Source: Cristatella mucedo
Lineage: Eukaryota; Bryozoa; Phylactolaemata; Cristatellidae
Assembly: GCA_009760855.2 (NCBI GenBank)
Contig: WPIO01000001.1
Coordinates: 12,955,001 to 13,019,000 of the forward strand
Length of the DNA stretch: 64,000 bases
Reading direction: 5' to 3'
Part shown: piece by piece, positions 54,001-63,919 of the stretch
Position numbering within the stretch: position 1 is the stretch's first letter
How the letters are laid out: every line of letters begins with the position of its first letter
Made by a program: the position numbers and the translations under genes
The notes under the pieces: generated by a model
Database searches by the model: none
What the model saw: the letters and a program-made list of their open reading frames with translations, nothing else
Told to the model about the DNA's origin: nothing

Positions 54001-54616
54001 TTCCCCGAGAGAATACTCACGAGTGTGCTCTGTGCACCAATCCTTCGGCCGAAAAGCGGTGCTCCCAGTGCAGAAGTGTGTGGTACTGCTGTGGCAGCTG
54101 CCAAAAACTCCACTGGCCAACCCATAAACGCCATTGCCATCCTTCGGTAAGCCAAACACTTACCAACCATCAACTGGAAAAAGACCTAGCTGCGACCACG
54201 ATTAGTGAAGGTAATTGGCTGTTTCTTGACTTCAGATTTGACAGTTTACAAATTTCTTAAATATCAGTGTCTTTAAGTGTGAGTAGTCTTATGGTTGTAA
54301 CGGGAATTCCACATGTCGGGATCAGTTTATACTCGCCTGTGTGTTCGTAAGTTATTGTTGTTACTGCTTCTTCTAAACAGATGTCATGCACCGCAAAGCA
54401 GTTCGTACAAATGCAAAATACTCTTGTCATATGCGTGCATGCATACCTTTTTCTGTTGGACGGTGTTCTTATACTGAGGATGACAGTTTTAGTGCTGATA
54501 CAACTTTACTGTTTTAGGTACCGGACAATGAGAAAACTGCTACGAAGGAGCATTATCGTTTAGAGGATGGCGTCTCTGAAGCATATCTTATAACCTATTG
54601 GTTGCCGTTGTGTTGA
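39702..54616 (+). CDS. ANKMY2: ANKMY2: ankyrin repeats plus MYND zinc finger, 10 exons
   Basis: Ortholog of ANKMY2, which in vertebrates binds FKBP38 and affects delivery of adenylyl cyclases to cilia and so Hedgehog signalling. Exons: 39702-39768, 43304-43368, 47107-47245, 47394-47492, 48691-48765, 49365-49450, 50154-50395, 53500-53635, 53946-54146, 54518-54616. They sum to 1209 bases (402 codons plus stop; human is about 440), and all phases agree. [19 protein letters not shown] spans the first junction. Ankyrin repeats (about residues 45-123) include [19 protein letters not shown] and [21 protein letters not shown] and SNLHPVK are family blocks, as is the [10 protein letters not shown] region. 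The MYND finger has C330, C333, C342, C345, C351, C355, H363 and C367 and ends HWPTHKRHC. The last exon, ending WLPLC, is the least certain; the acceptor at 47,106 is AAG. Long introns 1 and 2 carry transposons. Confidence 0.92.
40858..41279. repeat. 422-bp direct duplication, copy 2
   Basis: Second copy of the 39211-39632 segment, in the same orientation, now within ANKMY2 intron 1 and immediately followed by a Tc1-like remnant. The few differences seem to include C/T transitions (gcgcat to gcacat, ctacgc to ctatgc). In the shared open frame two differences change residues (Ala/Pro, Val/Ile). Confidence 0.95.
41280..42150 (-). mobile_element. Tc1/mariner-like transposon remnant
   Basis: The minus-strand frames give [19 protein letters not shown], then VMVWG-type sequence, RIEGIMN-type sequence, [11 protein letters not shown] and [10 protein letters not shown]. 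These are in the order of Tc1-like transposases (QDNDPKHT and DLNPIENLW blocks). Several stops and frameshifts make it inactive. I could not define the terminal inverted repeats. Confidence 0.8.
42318..42475 (-). mobile_element. tRNA-derived SINE, family A
   Basis: Well kept 3' end (agctgatttaacagcctctt on the plus strand) and B-box-like aggttcgaatcc on the minus strand. In ANKMY2 intron 1. Confidence 0.75.
43545..44900 (-). mobile_element. LINE family 2 (L2/CR1-like), best preserved copy with (ATT)n tail
   Basis: Two overlapping minus-strand open frames (44526-44894 and 43789-44544) encode the C-terminal half of a reverse transcriptase. They include [20 protein letters not shown], the intact catalytic box in [28 protein letters not shown], and a long C-terminal part ending RTAFSGSL. 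One frameshift near 44,540 separates them. The 3' UTR ends in an (ATT)n run at 43,545-43,575. The 5' part, including any endonuclease, is missing. In ANKMY2 intron 2. Confidence 0.92.
44979..45016. repeat. (TA)n microsatellite
   Basis: Pure TA run about 80 bases beyond the 5' limit of the LINE copy. Confidence 0.95.
46640..46762 (+). mobile_element. SINE family B
   Basis: gaggtcgtgggctcgagccc, then aagcacctaggtagagatta and agttttcttagggtgctata. The tail is LINE-like. In ANKMY2 intron 2. Confidence 0.7.
49005..49105. repeat. (GT)n-rich microsatellite
   Basis: GT repeats with CG and CT interruptions, in the ANKMY2 intron after exon 48691-48765. Confidence 0.9.
49632..49780 (+). mobile_element. 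tRNA-derived SINE, family B (most complete copy)
   Basis: cagtggttaaggtgcttgcc (A-box-like region), gaggtcgtgggctcgagc (B-box-like), then tgaagtgcctgaaaggagat and aaagttctcctagggcg. It lies about 180 bases after ANKMY2 exon 49365-49450. Confidence 0.75.
51720..52050 (-). mobile_element. Decayed Tc1/mariner transposase fragment
   Basis: The minus-strand frame contains [15 protein letters not shown] and then [14 protein letters not shown]. These match the QQDNDPKHRAK...VKVLEWPSQSPDL region of Tc1-like transposases. Truncated and degraded. In an ANKMY2 intron. Confidence 0.75.
52073..52232 (-). mobile_element. tRNA-derived SINE, family A
   Basis: The reverse copy has the 3' end tagctgatttagcagcctca on the plus strand and gggttcgagtcc on the minus strand. 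It directly abuts the Tc1 remnant. Confidence 0.75.
53262..53405 (+). mobile_element. tRNA-derived SINE, family A
   Basis: gaggtaaggtgcttgctctt, a degraded B-box (gtatttgaattc), then gtgatagccgttaaggccct and a tail gaggctgttaaagaagct. It sits about 100 bases before ANKMY2 exon 53500-53635. Confidence 0.7.
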
Positions 54617-55614
54617 TCATTTGGCTCTTTGCATGTATACTTGCTGTCATTCGTGAAACTTAAGAGTTCCTTATTACAGACACGACTCCTAGTGTTCCCT
54701 ACTGTGAGACATCGTGAAACTTGAAGTATACTGCAATGTCTGATTGCGTTTTTTCGACAGAGATTACTGCTTAAGATATAGTTTGATACCGTAACCTTTT
54801 ATAAGTATTCTGTTATATTCCTGAGGTGTTTACATTTGTGACCTATATTTGACAACGATATTCTTGATCCTGGGCTGTGCTATCAGTGTGGCTTCTTCCC
54901 TGTCCTAGAGTGAGTGTAGTCGTGCTTATTCTCCTGCCATTTTTTATTTTAATTTGGTACCCAGATGTTGACTGTTGCCACCCTCAATCAACTTCAGTGT
55001 GCTGCCTTAATCTTGAGTATGGTCATCTGTTGCATGTCTGTCGGTCTTTCACTGTTCGTGTTTGTACCACTTATTAGAAGGGCTAATTAATCAAGGTAAC
55101 CGCTTTTTCTGCATCGATATTCAAACAGCCAATGGCTTATAATGTTTATATTAAACCTAAGCTGTGCACCCATCAAAACTGATGAATGCAAATTTTTATT
55201 GGCCACTTGTGGACAGTAAAATTCGAAAACTGGCTGCTTTGCTGCGTACTCTATAAATTAACGAAAATCCAGTTAGTACTAAACGCGATATGCTGCTGGT
55301 ATTCCTAGGCTCGACTGCTGTAGGTGGCTGCTGCAGTAAGTAAAGTCCTCGGATGGTTTCTGAAACCTCACTCAACAGTGAATGATGTAAACCGTATACT
55401 GCAAACTGCCGTTACTAAAGGTGGAATATATTTTTGCAAGCAACGTAACTATTAAACTCAAGCCTTTTCAAGGTCTACCGGTGCCTGCTGTCAGCACCAC
55501 ATGTAGAATAATCTCCGATATTCCATTTTGTGCTCATAAATCATAGCTGCACCAAACTGCGGAATGGGTGAACCATTGTATAATTCTTAAGTATTTGTTT
55601 ATATACTTTTCCAG
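54617..55614. other. ANKMY2 3' flank, no exon recognised
   Basis: AT-rich sequence after the proposed ANKMY2 stop. It probably holds the 3' UTR and the start of the next gene's intron or 5' region. I could not find an exon whose end phase fits the exon at 55,615. Confidence 0.35.
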
Positions 55615-58600
55615 ACCTAAGTGAACGTAGAAGCTTTTTATTACCTTCACTGCCTGCATTTGCTGTCACCCAGACTTTGGGTACTGCAATCCAAACTGCT
55701 GTTGACCACAATTCTTGTTTCGGTGCTACAAATTGGGTGCTTGGAGGTCAAATGCTATTATACAGAACACTGGAAAACTCACCCGGCCCGGACACTGTAA
55801 GGATTGACAGATGGATAGCTCTTTCTCTGTGTTATTGTTCTCAGTGCAGCTGATTGTTTACCCACCGTGAATGGATTGCTGTAGTTTGCAGGAGATCGCC
55901 GTGAATCGTAAGACACCAAGCCCTTCTATATTGTATCACCGTCTGTAACTCCACAAAGTCATAAAGACCATGTGGGTGTTACAAAGGAGAGTTTTGTACA
56001 GCGCACTCACAGCCTAAGCGGCTTTCGGTACGCATTCGGTAGCCAACAGACTTCGCCTCACGAAACAAAGAGAAAGTGGGAAGCACAGCAGAGTCAGGAG
56101 AGCAGTTGAGGTAGTAAGTAGCATAGAAGTAGCAGCTCAGGACCACTGAAAAGGATGAGCCAAAGTCGGCATCAGGAGAGTAGTTGTCGTTGCGTAAGAA
56201 TTGTTGAAGCGAGTTCCACTGTCTAGGACCTGCAGAGCTAAAGCTTCTGTCGCCAACTGTCTTTAAGCTGAGGAACGGAACAGCTAATTTATTGACCACA
56301 CAGGACCTGAGGGCGCGAACAGGCTGAAACTGATGCAGTAGTTCAGCTAGGTATGAAGGAGCCAAGCCGTGGCGGGCCTTGTGGGTCATCGTAAGAACCT
56401 TGCTCTGAATCCGTTGGTCAACCGGCATCCATCTTAGCTCTTTTAGCAAAGGAGACACGTGCTCATACTTTGGGACTTAAAGACAAGTTTTGTGCTGCTG
56501 TCGCTCGGCCAAGTCAAGAGTGCACGCGACCAGCGAAGACGACGACGAACGTGCCGAGGCGGTCGCGGAAGAGACAGCTTTCGAGCCGCCGGCGAACCAT
56601 GTGGCATCTCGAACTCTCAGAGTGCCGAGCGCGTTCCGCGACTCTTTGAACCTAGCACCGACGTGCAGCGCTACCCTGTCGAGCGCTCACAGGCGTTGCT
56701 TATTCTGTGCTGCCAATTATTAGTCCGTGATAAGTTATCTTGAGGTAGTCGTTAGCCTGTTAGACAGCTCTCGTGAGTCCTGTAGAGCCAGCGATGGGCT
56801 ACTCAGTGCCTCCAGCCTTATAGTACCTTAAAGGTCGGCTAATTCGACAGCTTAATTTATTTAGTGGCAGAAGAGCCTTATCTACTTTCATGCACTTGCA
56901 TCGGCAATAGAGGATAGCCTGTGGCAGGATTCGAACCCACGACCTGGGTCGCAAAATCCAAACGCCTTGGACTGGTAATCCTAAAAGCACATTTAGACGG
57001 CCTTGTCTTCATGTTTACTTCCTAATTCCCCCTAGTTTGCTGTCTACGGCAGGATGATATAGTATCCTGGCTAGGAAGCTTGTAGAAAGCAGTGGAGCAT
57101 GGGTTTACTTTTTGACCAAGACTTGAAAAGAAATGAAAGAGATAGTGGATAACACTTGTGGATGACTGCACGGCAGCAGCCTTGATCAAGACATACTGTG
57201 GGAGCAAATGTCTTTGAAATACTCTTGAGCATCGTCTGATATTGTGTTACGAATCCGAGCAAAATAATGATTGCTGCAGCCGCATTGCATTGGTACCGTT
57301 CGTCGTGCCTGCCATTTCCTTAGGCCCAAATCATGTATATCTATGCCTAAATCAAGCCTCACTTCTCAGGAGACTGCTGTGGGTGGAGCTTGTGTGAAGA
57401 AGTCATGAGGAGAGTAAATTGAAATTAATAGGAAGATAAAAGGTACCAAGAAAATAGGAAGAGGGTTGGATCATCAAAATCTAGCTTAGCAAATGAGACA
57501 AGCCTCTGCTACTCAACACTTCCACTTGTGTATTTAGTGCATACTGCTGGAAAGCTGCTGGGTTCATAGTGTTGATAGTTATAATTTGAGGAATCATGTT
57601 CCCGACTGCTACTACACTTGAAGGGGTGAATAGCACACGGACTACCCTACACTTTGACAGTAAATACCAAATCATAAAACAAAGACAAATGGAAAGAGTA
57701 AATGGAGTTCCATTGGCAATGGGGGCTAACTGGGCAGGTTGTTTGCACTCCTTCAAGCCTGCTGCCTGCCCTGAAGCGCCCGGGGAATGATTGGGTTCCG
57801 GCCTCATCCTTCCGTGTTACATAAACAAGGTGCTGGCATCCATGTCTGCCACGAGCCAAATACACATTTTTTGTAATATTACTTCCTTTTATTTGCTTAT
57901 TTGGTTTGCTGCCAATTGCTGGTCATACATAACCAATTTAAGCTTGTAATCTCATGTTAGGCAGCCATCGAGATAGTGCGGAAGCATTTGAGGGCAATTG
58001 ACCTGATGCACCTGATGAACGACTTCGATGCACTTTGCTGAGAAGCACTTGCACTGAACCCTTCTGTGGCAGCCATGAAGGTGTATAGTTACATTCGCCC
58101 TCTGGCAATGTCGAAAGACCTCATGCCTTTGAATGATGTAACCTATGCTGCTGAAGCTGAACGTGCTGTGCAGCCTTGTGCCATCATACGCCATTCTCGA
58201 CTAAAGCCTCGTGTGTAGCAAATGGTGCCGTCAAAGCATACGATCTCTGAAATAAACAGCGGTGCCGTCAAAGCATACGATCTCTGAAATAAACAGCGTG
58301 GCTTGATGTTGAGCTGTATTTTGCATCGGCTAGAGTAGGTTGCCGGTAATAGAGCCGTCTTATTGGAATGCATAACAAAAAGGATGGAGCTTCTAAGATG
58401 ACATCACATGCTTTTTAACAAGAGCAGACAGACGATTCTTCAAACCAATTTTAAGGGCACGGCTTTGTGACTTAAAAACAACCCAGGATCAGAATCCTTA
58501 AAAGAAGTCATTGAGCTTGAGGGTAAAAAAAAATATGTTTTTGTGTGTAGTTCTTACTACTTTTTGCTTATGTTCTTTGCATTGTTATACTTTTGTTTAT

Positions 58601-60174
58601 AGCTGATTGTGCAATTACCGCGAACTCGGTCCCTGTTCTAGTAAGGTTCTGGATAAACTGCCATGAAGAAGTAATCTTCAAATTACATTGATCTAGAAAT
58701 CTGCAACGAGTTCACATGCTGATAATGAATTTCAGAACACCGTTGTAAAAGGTGTCTTCCAATCAGAACGCTGGCCAGGACAGCCACGCTGTCTTATCTT
58801 AAAGACCTAGTCAAGGCAACCTACTGGGGCACAGCCATTTACAGTGCCAGCTGGGTAGCTTGGAGTGGAATCTCAGTGTATTGAGTGGAATTTATTGCTT
58901 GACCGAAACAGGTAAACGGAGCAATGGATGCACGGTTGCTAACTCCATTTGATCACTTTAGCTGCTCTGTACTTGTGAATCTCATCGCACCAATCAGCTA
59001 GGCATGTGTCATGGCCTGTAATGTGTTTGTTGCATTCACGTGCGGCTTGGGTACCCTTTGCCCGAAGCCATATCAGGTGAATAGAGTTAAGATGCAAAGC
59101 AGTGCCAGCTGCTACCTAGGTAACTGTAGCTTTCATACTCTAAAGGCAACAACAGGACTCGCCATGCACGTTAAAGGGCTCAAGAGTGATGAAGCGAATT
59201 GATAGAATGTGGCTGAGAACTAGATAGGAGCCTATGGGAGAATATTTCTGCTGAGCGATGACGTGGCGGATTATGCAAGCATGGCACGATAGTGAAACGC
59301 CTGCTGTGACATACCTGATCCACCATTTTTCTGCCGGTATATGTCTCTGTCTGATACAGATTAGAATGCTTGCTTGCGATATGGCTGCGATGATGGTGGG
59401 CATCGAGAGGAATCTCTTGTATGCCGTGGCCCGTGTTCTTTATTTGTATCTGTCAAACGTATTCATAGTTGTTGTTTTTTCTGAATTGAGCTAGTTATGT
59501 CATAGTGCCAAAGCTGAAGAGTCATCAGCATGCTGTAGGTGCAAGCTTAGGACTTACGTTATCACTCTGATGACTGCCGAAAAGCATGTTGTTGAGGTTG
59601 GCTTTCTTGTGGCTACCTTCATGCAGATTCTGTTGAGGTGCACCACCTCCAGGCTTGCCCCAGTATTCACTCCAATGCCTCTCGTGCTGAAAAAAACGTA
59701 CATTTTATTTAGGTTGGTGCTGCTTCCTTTAGATGGCGTTACTTGGCAAATAACTTGTGCACTGTCTAGCTTAGTCACTCAACGCAAGACACCATTGCAA
59801 GTATAGCTTGTCTGCTACTTTTGCATTGCCTGCATCAGAACCCTGCTGTTGAAGTAAAATGCTGTACGCTGCAAGTTGGTAAGCTTGAATGAGTGGGAGG
59901 ATGCACTTGCTGAATGGTGTGGAATAATTCGTTTAATTCCTCACCGATTTCTTAGTGCCTTGTACCAGAGGAAGAGCAGATACTTTCCTACCTTGCTCAT
60001 GGTCGTGCATTGGGTAATAGTGTGAAAGCTGCTGGTTCCCAGTTGTCTTCCTTTCTCCTGTCAGGTTATACATACCAGTTTGCTACTGCTAAGAGGCCTG
60101 TCACTTTGCTGCGTCCTTTGCTTGCTGCCCATGCTTTAGCTTGCTCTGCTAATGGTGCATTTGAATGGGAATAA
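55615..60174 (+). CDS. Unrecognised multi-exon gene, 3' part, with an in-frame TGA
   Basis: I do not recognise the protein. Exons read from splice sites: 55615-55796, 57961-58210, 58736-58854, 59002-59076, 59839-59878, 59969-60174 (stop TAA). Every junction phase fits. Signs of coding are acceptors with pyrimidine tracts, GT donors and coherent residues such as LSERRSFLLPSLPAFAVTQT, HRCKRCLPIRTLARTATL, NPAVEVKCCTLQVEEEQ and FATAKRPVTLLRPLLAAHAL. The Leu/Ala-rich helices look like HEAT/ARM-type repeats, which is only a guess. Exon 57961-58210 carries one TGA at 58039-58041 in an otherwise open frame, so this may be a pseudogene, a sequencing error, or a different exon structure. A separate ending at TAG 58216-58218, before two AATAAA signals, is also possible. 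The start lies upstream and was not found. The first and second exons may belong to a different gene from the last four. Confidence 0.5.
55935..56495 (-). mobile_element. LINE family 1, 5'-truncated copy
   Basis: The minus-strand frame (MSPLLKELRWMPVDQRIQS ... RLGCECAVQNSPL) closely matches the 3' coding part of the 7.4-8.8 kb copy, for example NKLAVPFLSLKTVGDRSFSS. The shared 3' UTR (cacccacatggtctttatga, then tggagttacagac) ends near 55,935. It is one open frame to the stop, so it is less decayed than the first copy. Confidence 0.88.
56500..56745 (+). other. CpG-rich stretch with open frames, possible exon or promoter
   Basis: GC-rich, CpG-rich block next to the LINE copy with two overlapping plus-strand open frames (56459-56743 and 56490-56723), neither of which I can match to a family. 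It could be a first exon or CpG island, or the host part captured beside the LINE insertion. No confident splice sites. Confidence 0.3.
56837..56982 (-). mobile_element. tRNA-derived SINE, family A
   Basis: Reverse copy: plus-strand tggcagaagagccttatcta and ggattcgaacccacgacctg (B-box complement). The 3' end is diverged. Confidence 0.7.
58224..58297. repeat. 37-bp tandem duplication containing AATAAA
   Basis: Two perfect head-to-tail copies (58224-58260, 58261-58297) of a unit that starts ggtgccgtcaaagcatacga. Each contains an AATAAA hexamer (58251-58256 and 58288-58293). Confidence 0.95.
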
Positions 60175-63100
60175 GACTTTTTTTGGAAGTGTATTATTAT
60201 GGTTTTGATATAGTTTATTTACTACGTGTATTTAAGATCGCATTGTCGCGGCCCCTATGCGTGTATGTGTATTGTCTGCAGTTATTTAAGGTGCTAGAGG
60301 ATACATGAAATATAAAACCAGCTCTTCGTGCAATCGGCTTCTTGTAGCATAGCTAAGTGCTTGTGCTTGCTGTCGGCTTGCCACCCACGTCGATTTAATA
60401 CTTACATTAACCTCCTCGTACTTGTCTCTCAGCTTGTCAGTCAGGCGGTTGCGATGCCTTTCCTCGGCGAGCTGAGCAAGGTCCGTATGGTATTCTTTTG
60501 TGTTTTTCGGCAGTGGCTGACTTTGGCCGGTCTAATACAAAGACGGTCAAATTAAAAAAAGTATTAATTTGAAATGCCACGGCAGAGGCACAGACCTGAA
60601 TGGTTTCCAGGTTGTGCACCTGTAGCGCTAAGAACCGGTTGAAAAAATTAGCTGGCAAACGACGTCGGAACCGAACAGTGATTTTAGGGAAATACTTCGA
60701 AGCAATACAGCTTCCAAAATATTGTCATGTCGAGAACACAACAGAGCGCACCAAAAGTTCCATATACTTACTTACGTGGCCGACAAAGAAGACGTCACAA
60801 AAAACCGGCCAATAAGAAACCATTGCATGACTGCATGGCTCTCCTCCTTTCATTACTAGTACTCATATATAGGGAAAGCACTGATGAGAATCCTCGACTC
60901 TTCTATGGTGTCAAGCTCTCCATTTCTGGACGTTTTACAGGTGAACTAGGCTTATTTTCCAGACTTTAGTTTTTTTTGGATATCGAAGATTGCTAGATGA
61001 CATAGGCTTTGACTCCAGCTGTTTTCTCAATTAAATATGAAATATACCCTCGCAATTATTTATGTGTAACTCCGCAGAAGACCATTGATTTTTGAGGCCG
61101 AAAATTCGTGTCAGCACTTTTACGTAAATTTTCCCTATAGTTTAGGTATATACATGTATGCCTGTATATACCGGTATATATGTGCGTGCATATGTGTGTA
61201 TCTTCGGTTTTCGAATTGGTTTTGGTATCACCTAATAAACACTGTCAAGTAAGAATTTGTGGATTTTTCAAGTACTCATCTCGAAAAATGCACCTCGATG
61301 ACTGTGGGACACTTCTTCGAGAATGGCCAAGGTTTGAGACATCCGGTTTTGTTCATGCGCAGTAGAAGCATTTATTAAAGTGAGTGAGTTAAGGCCTACG
61401 ACATAGTTTAAGAGAATTATGTCTATCAAAAAACGCTGTTGGTTTTTCCTTTCCAACGCACCACGAATTTCTTGCCTCGCTTCGAACCACGACAGGTCTA
61501 TGTTTATGCATGCTCAAAATAGCCGGCTCCAAACCCTCGATGAGAGCCGAGGAATGCCTGACACGGTTGCTAAGATGAGCTTGTTTTTAGAAAGGGGTAT
61601 ACTTGGTGCATCCACTAAATCTTACTTCATAGTGCTCAGACAGATTCTGGGTCTTAGCACAGGAGGTAAGGTGCTCGCTCTTCACGACTGAGGTTGTGAG
61701 TTCGAGTTCTGCAGCGGTCGATCCTTTATTGACCACTGCAAGCGGTAGCGATAGCCGTGAAGGCTCTTATGCAGCTAAAAAATTGAGGCTGTCAACTCAG
61801 CTTAACTTGATTTAATTTTTTTTCAGACTGTTTCAGTACGATATTCCTCGAAAACGGCGACTACGTACACGATTTGTTATTCATGCTGCTAACTAATGCG
61901 AATCCTGCATTTTGGTGAAATTGTGTTTGGCAACTGTTCAAAAAATGCCGAAAATGCCAAAATTGTGCCCAGGGATTTGATGAATGAATTATATATGCAG
62001 TATATATTTCATCCGTTTACTATAGTTGGTTATCTCGTACTTAAATCGCATAAAGTTTTTTTCGTAGTTGCAATTTTTATATTTCCTCACAACAAGGACA
62101 TCAGAAAGAGACTAACAGGAGGCTTCAGTCTTCTTTAATTAAGCAGAAAAGGTACTCCTCCAGAAGGCTCTTCAGTCACACTATTTAGCCTCCCTTAGGA
62201 TTCGCCGGCTTCGACAAGCAATACCGTCTACTTACGTTTGGCAACGTGGACCCCGCGATGTGACTGTGCCAATAGTTAAGTGAGCAATCGCAGTGGTGAA
62301 GCGTCAATGGGGTTTAGCCAGCGCTTCTTCTGAAGCAGATGAGTTGTAATGCAACGAAACAAAAAGTGACTTATAGAAAGCTGGCTTTTCAATGAACGTT
62401 GTAAGCAACAAATAAATGCACACGATCTGACTTCCGCGTGCCTGAGCTCGTGCTAACAACTCAAGAACTGATTGACACGAGTCAGGCCGAAAATAGATCC
62501 AGGCATCCTAGCATCCTAGCAGCAGTAGTGCGGGCTGAGAGACACAAACCTCTTGCCGGCACAGTTGAAGGTAACATATGGATAACGTGGATATCGGTGT
62601 ACATTTTAGCCGACTTTAATACAGGAATGGGCTATGAATTAGCAAGGCTGACGGAGTTATTTCAAATGTAGTGCTTAAACTAGGTTTGACCGGTTGAGAT
62701 CTCCTCCTCTAAACCCCCCCCTTACGAAAGCCAGATTAGCTCGGATGCCTTAGCTGGTGCTTTTCGCAAGCAAACCTTCGGGCAGCCTTCCATATGGCGG
62801 AAAGTGTAGCTGAAGGTATGAGGATAGAAGTATGCATACGTGTATAATGGGTGCAGATATTGTATAAGTGGTGTAGATAAATTAGCAGTGGAACCTGCTG
62901 CACATAATGCCAAATCGTTAGCTGATAATATGGACATTAGCTTCTTCACAAGGAATGGACTACTGTGGAAATTATTTCTAAAGTCACGGTTATTAAAAGC
63001 ACAACTTCTGCTGCCAACAGACTTTAAAATTGCTGCACGTGTCTTGCACTTCACAGGCTACATGGACATGTTTATCGAAGACATTGTTGTACCTTGTATT

Positions 63101-63919
63101 TTGTGACGTCCGATGTAGGGTTGTGTTGGTTCTGCAGCAGTCCGGTTTCCGGATCCCTTTTTGGATTTCCAACTCGGCCTCGCCTCATGACGTCTGCCAG
63201 GGTGTCAGCCTGTGCTCACGAAAGTGGCAAACGTGGCAGCACGTGGCAAGCGCGGCAGCCCGCACGCGTTTTGCCCCAGGGCACAAACCAGGGCAACAAG
63301 TAAAATGCAGTTCACTCTTCGTCTGCCTGCTCACAGTATAGAGTAGCTTCATTCGTACCTCTTTTTTCGTCTCCAGCAGCATTTCGTGCTCTCTATTTTC
63401 TCTCTCGGCAATTTCTGTTTCTAAAAAGCACCAGAGCACAGCGTTGTTACCTTTGCTTTCTACATCCAAGGTCACTTGGAGAGCCGGAGCGAGGCAGGCA
63501 AAGTGCTCGGTGAAGCATTTCTAAGGCCCCTGGCTGAAATATATTAAGTACCACACAAATGTGTCCCCGGAGGAGTTTTGCAGGGGGCGGGGCTAGACAG
63601 TGGCTGCAAGCTCGGCGCGGCCGATGCAAGCCCGATGCGAACCCGGGTCGTAACTTACTGAGCACGGCTAGATACGTGCTGGCAGCTCGTCGCTTTCTAT
63701 TCCTTGCGTCAGCAGACGCTTCGAACTGCATCTTGCCTTTGATTCGCGGCGAAACCTTGCCGTCGTCAGACCTTAGCGGTGCTCCTGCACCGGGCTTTCC
63801 GAATGGAAAGTATAGGTCGCTGCTTCCGCCGTCGTGAGCTTCCTGAGAGTTAGCACCGACGGCGACCTCTGTGTGTCTTGCTAACTTCTCTTTAATGGTC
63901 GCATCTGGAAAGTACCATT
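59558..63919 (-). CDS. Unrecognised coiled-coil protein with (W/F)GKPGxGAP motifs, partial
   Basis: Minus-strand exons in transcript order: 63659-63919, 63359-63420, 61276-61497 (least sure), 60596-60627, 60406-60531, 59558-59686. Phases fit between the first two and among the last four. Between 63359 and 61497 they do not, so an exon is missing there. Exon 1 has WYFPDATIKEKLARHTEV and FPFGKPGAGAPLRSDDGK; exon 2 is a charged coil (TEIAERENREHEMLLETKK). The later exons give YHTDLAQLAEERHRNRLTDK and then HWSEYWGKPGGGAPQQNLHE. A coil followed by WGK-x-GGGAP recalls, from memory, the WGKGGGGAPLR segment of the centrosome/spindle protein CSPP1, so a centrosomal or ciliary role is a guess. Donors are strong (GTAAGT in three exons). 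Neither the start codon nor the true end is resolved, and the 5' part may extend beyond the window. Confidence 0.55.
61662..61810 (+). mobile_element. tRNA-derived SINE, family A
   Basis: Forward copy with gaggtaaggtgctcgctctt, a B-box-like gagttcgagttc, gatagccgtgaaggctctta and the tail gaggctgtcaactcagct. Intronic in the minus-strand coiled-coil gene. Confidence 0.75.
61811..63358. other. Probable intron of the minus-strand gene, nothing further recognised
   Basis: AT-rich sequence. At least one missing exon of the coiled-coil gene should lie between 61,498 and 63,358 by phase, but I could not identify it. The plus-strand open frame 62438-62671 has no recognised similarity. Confidence 0.35.

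Noticed and set aside
58380-58450. SECIS element that would support selenocysteine at the TGA at 58,039
   Set aside because: An ATGA and a later AA and GA are present, but the arms that should pair are not complementary.
60720-60830. Start of the minus-strand coiled-coil gene with a CRE-like TGACGTC
   Set aside because: Coding exons of the same gene seem to continue upstream to 63.9 kb, so this position is most likely intronic.
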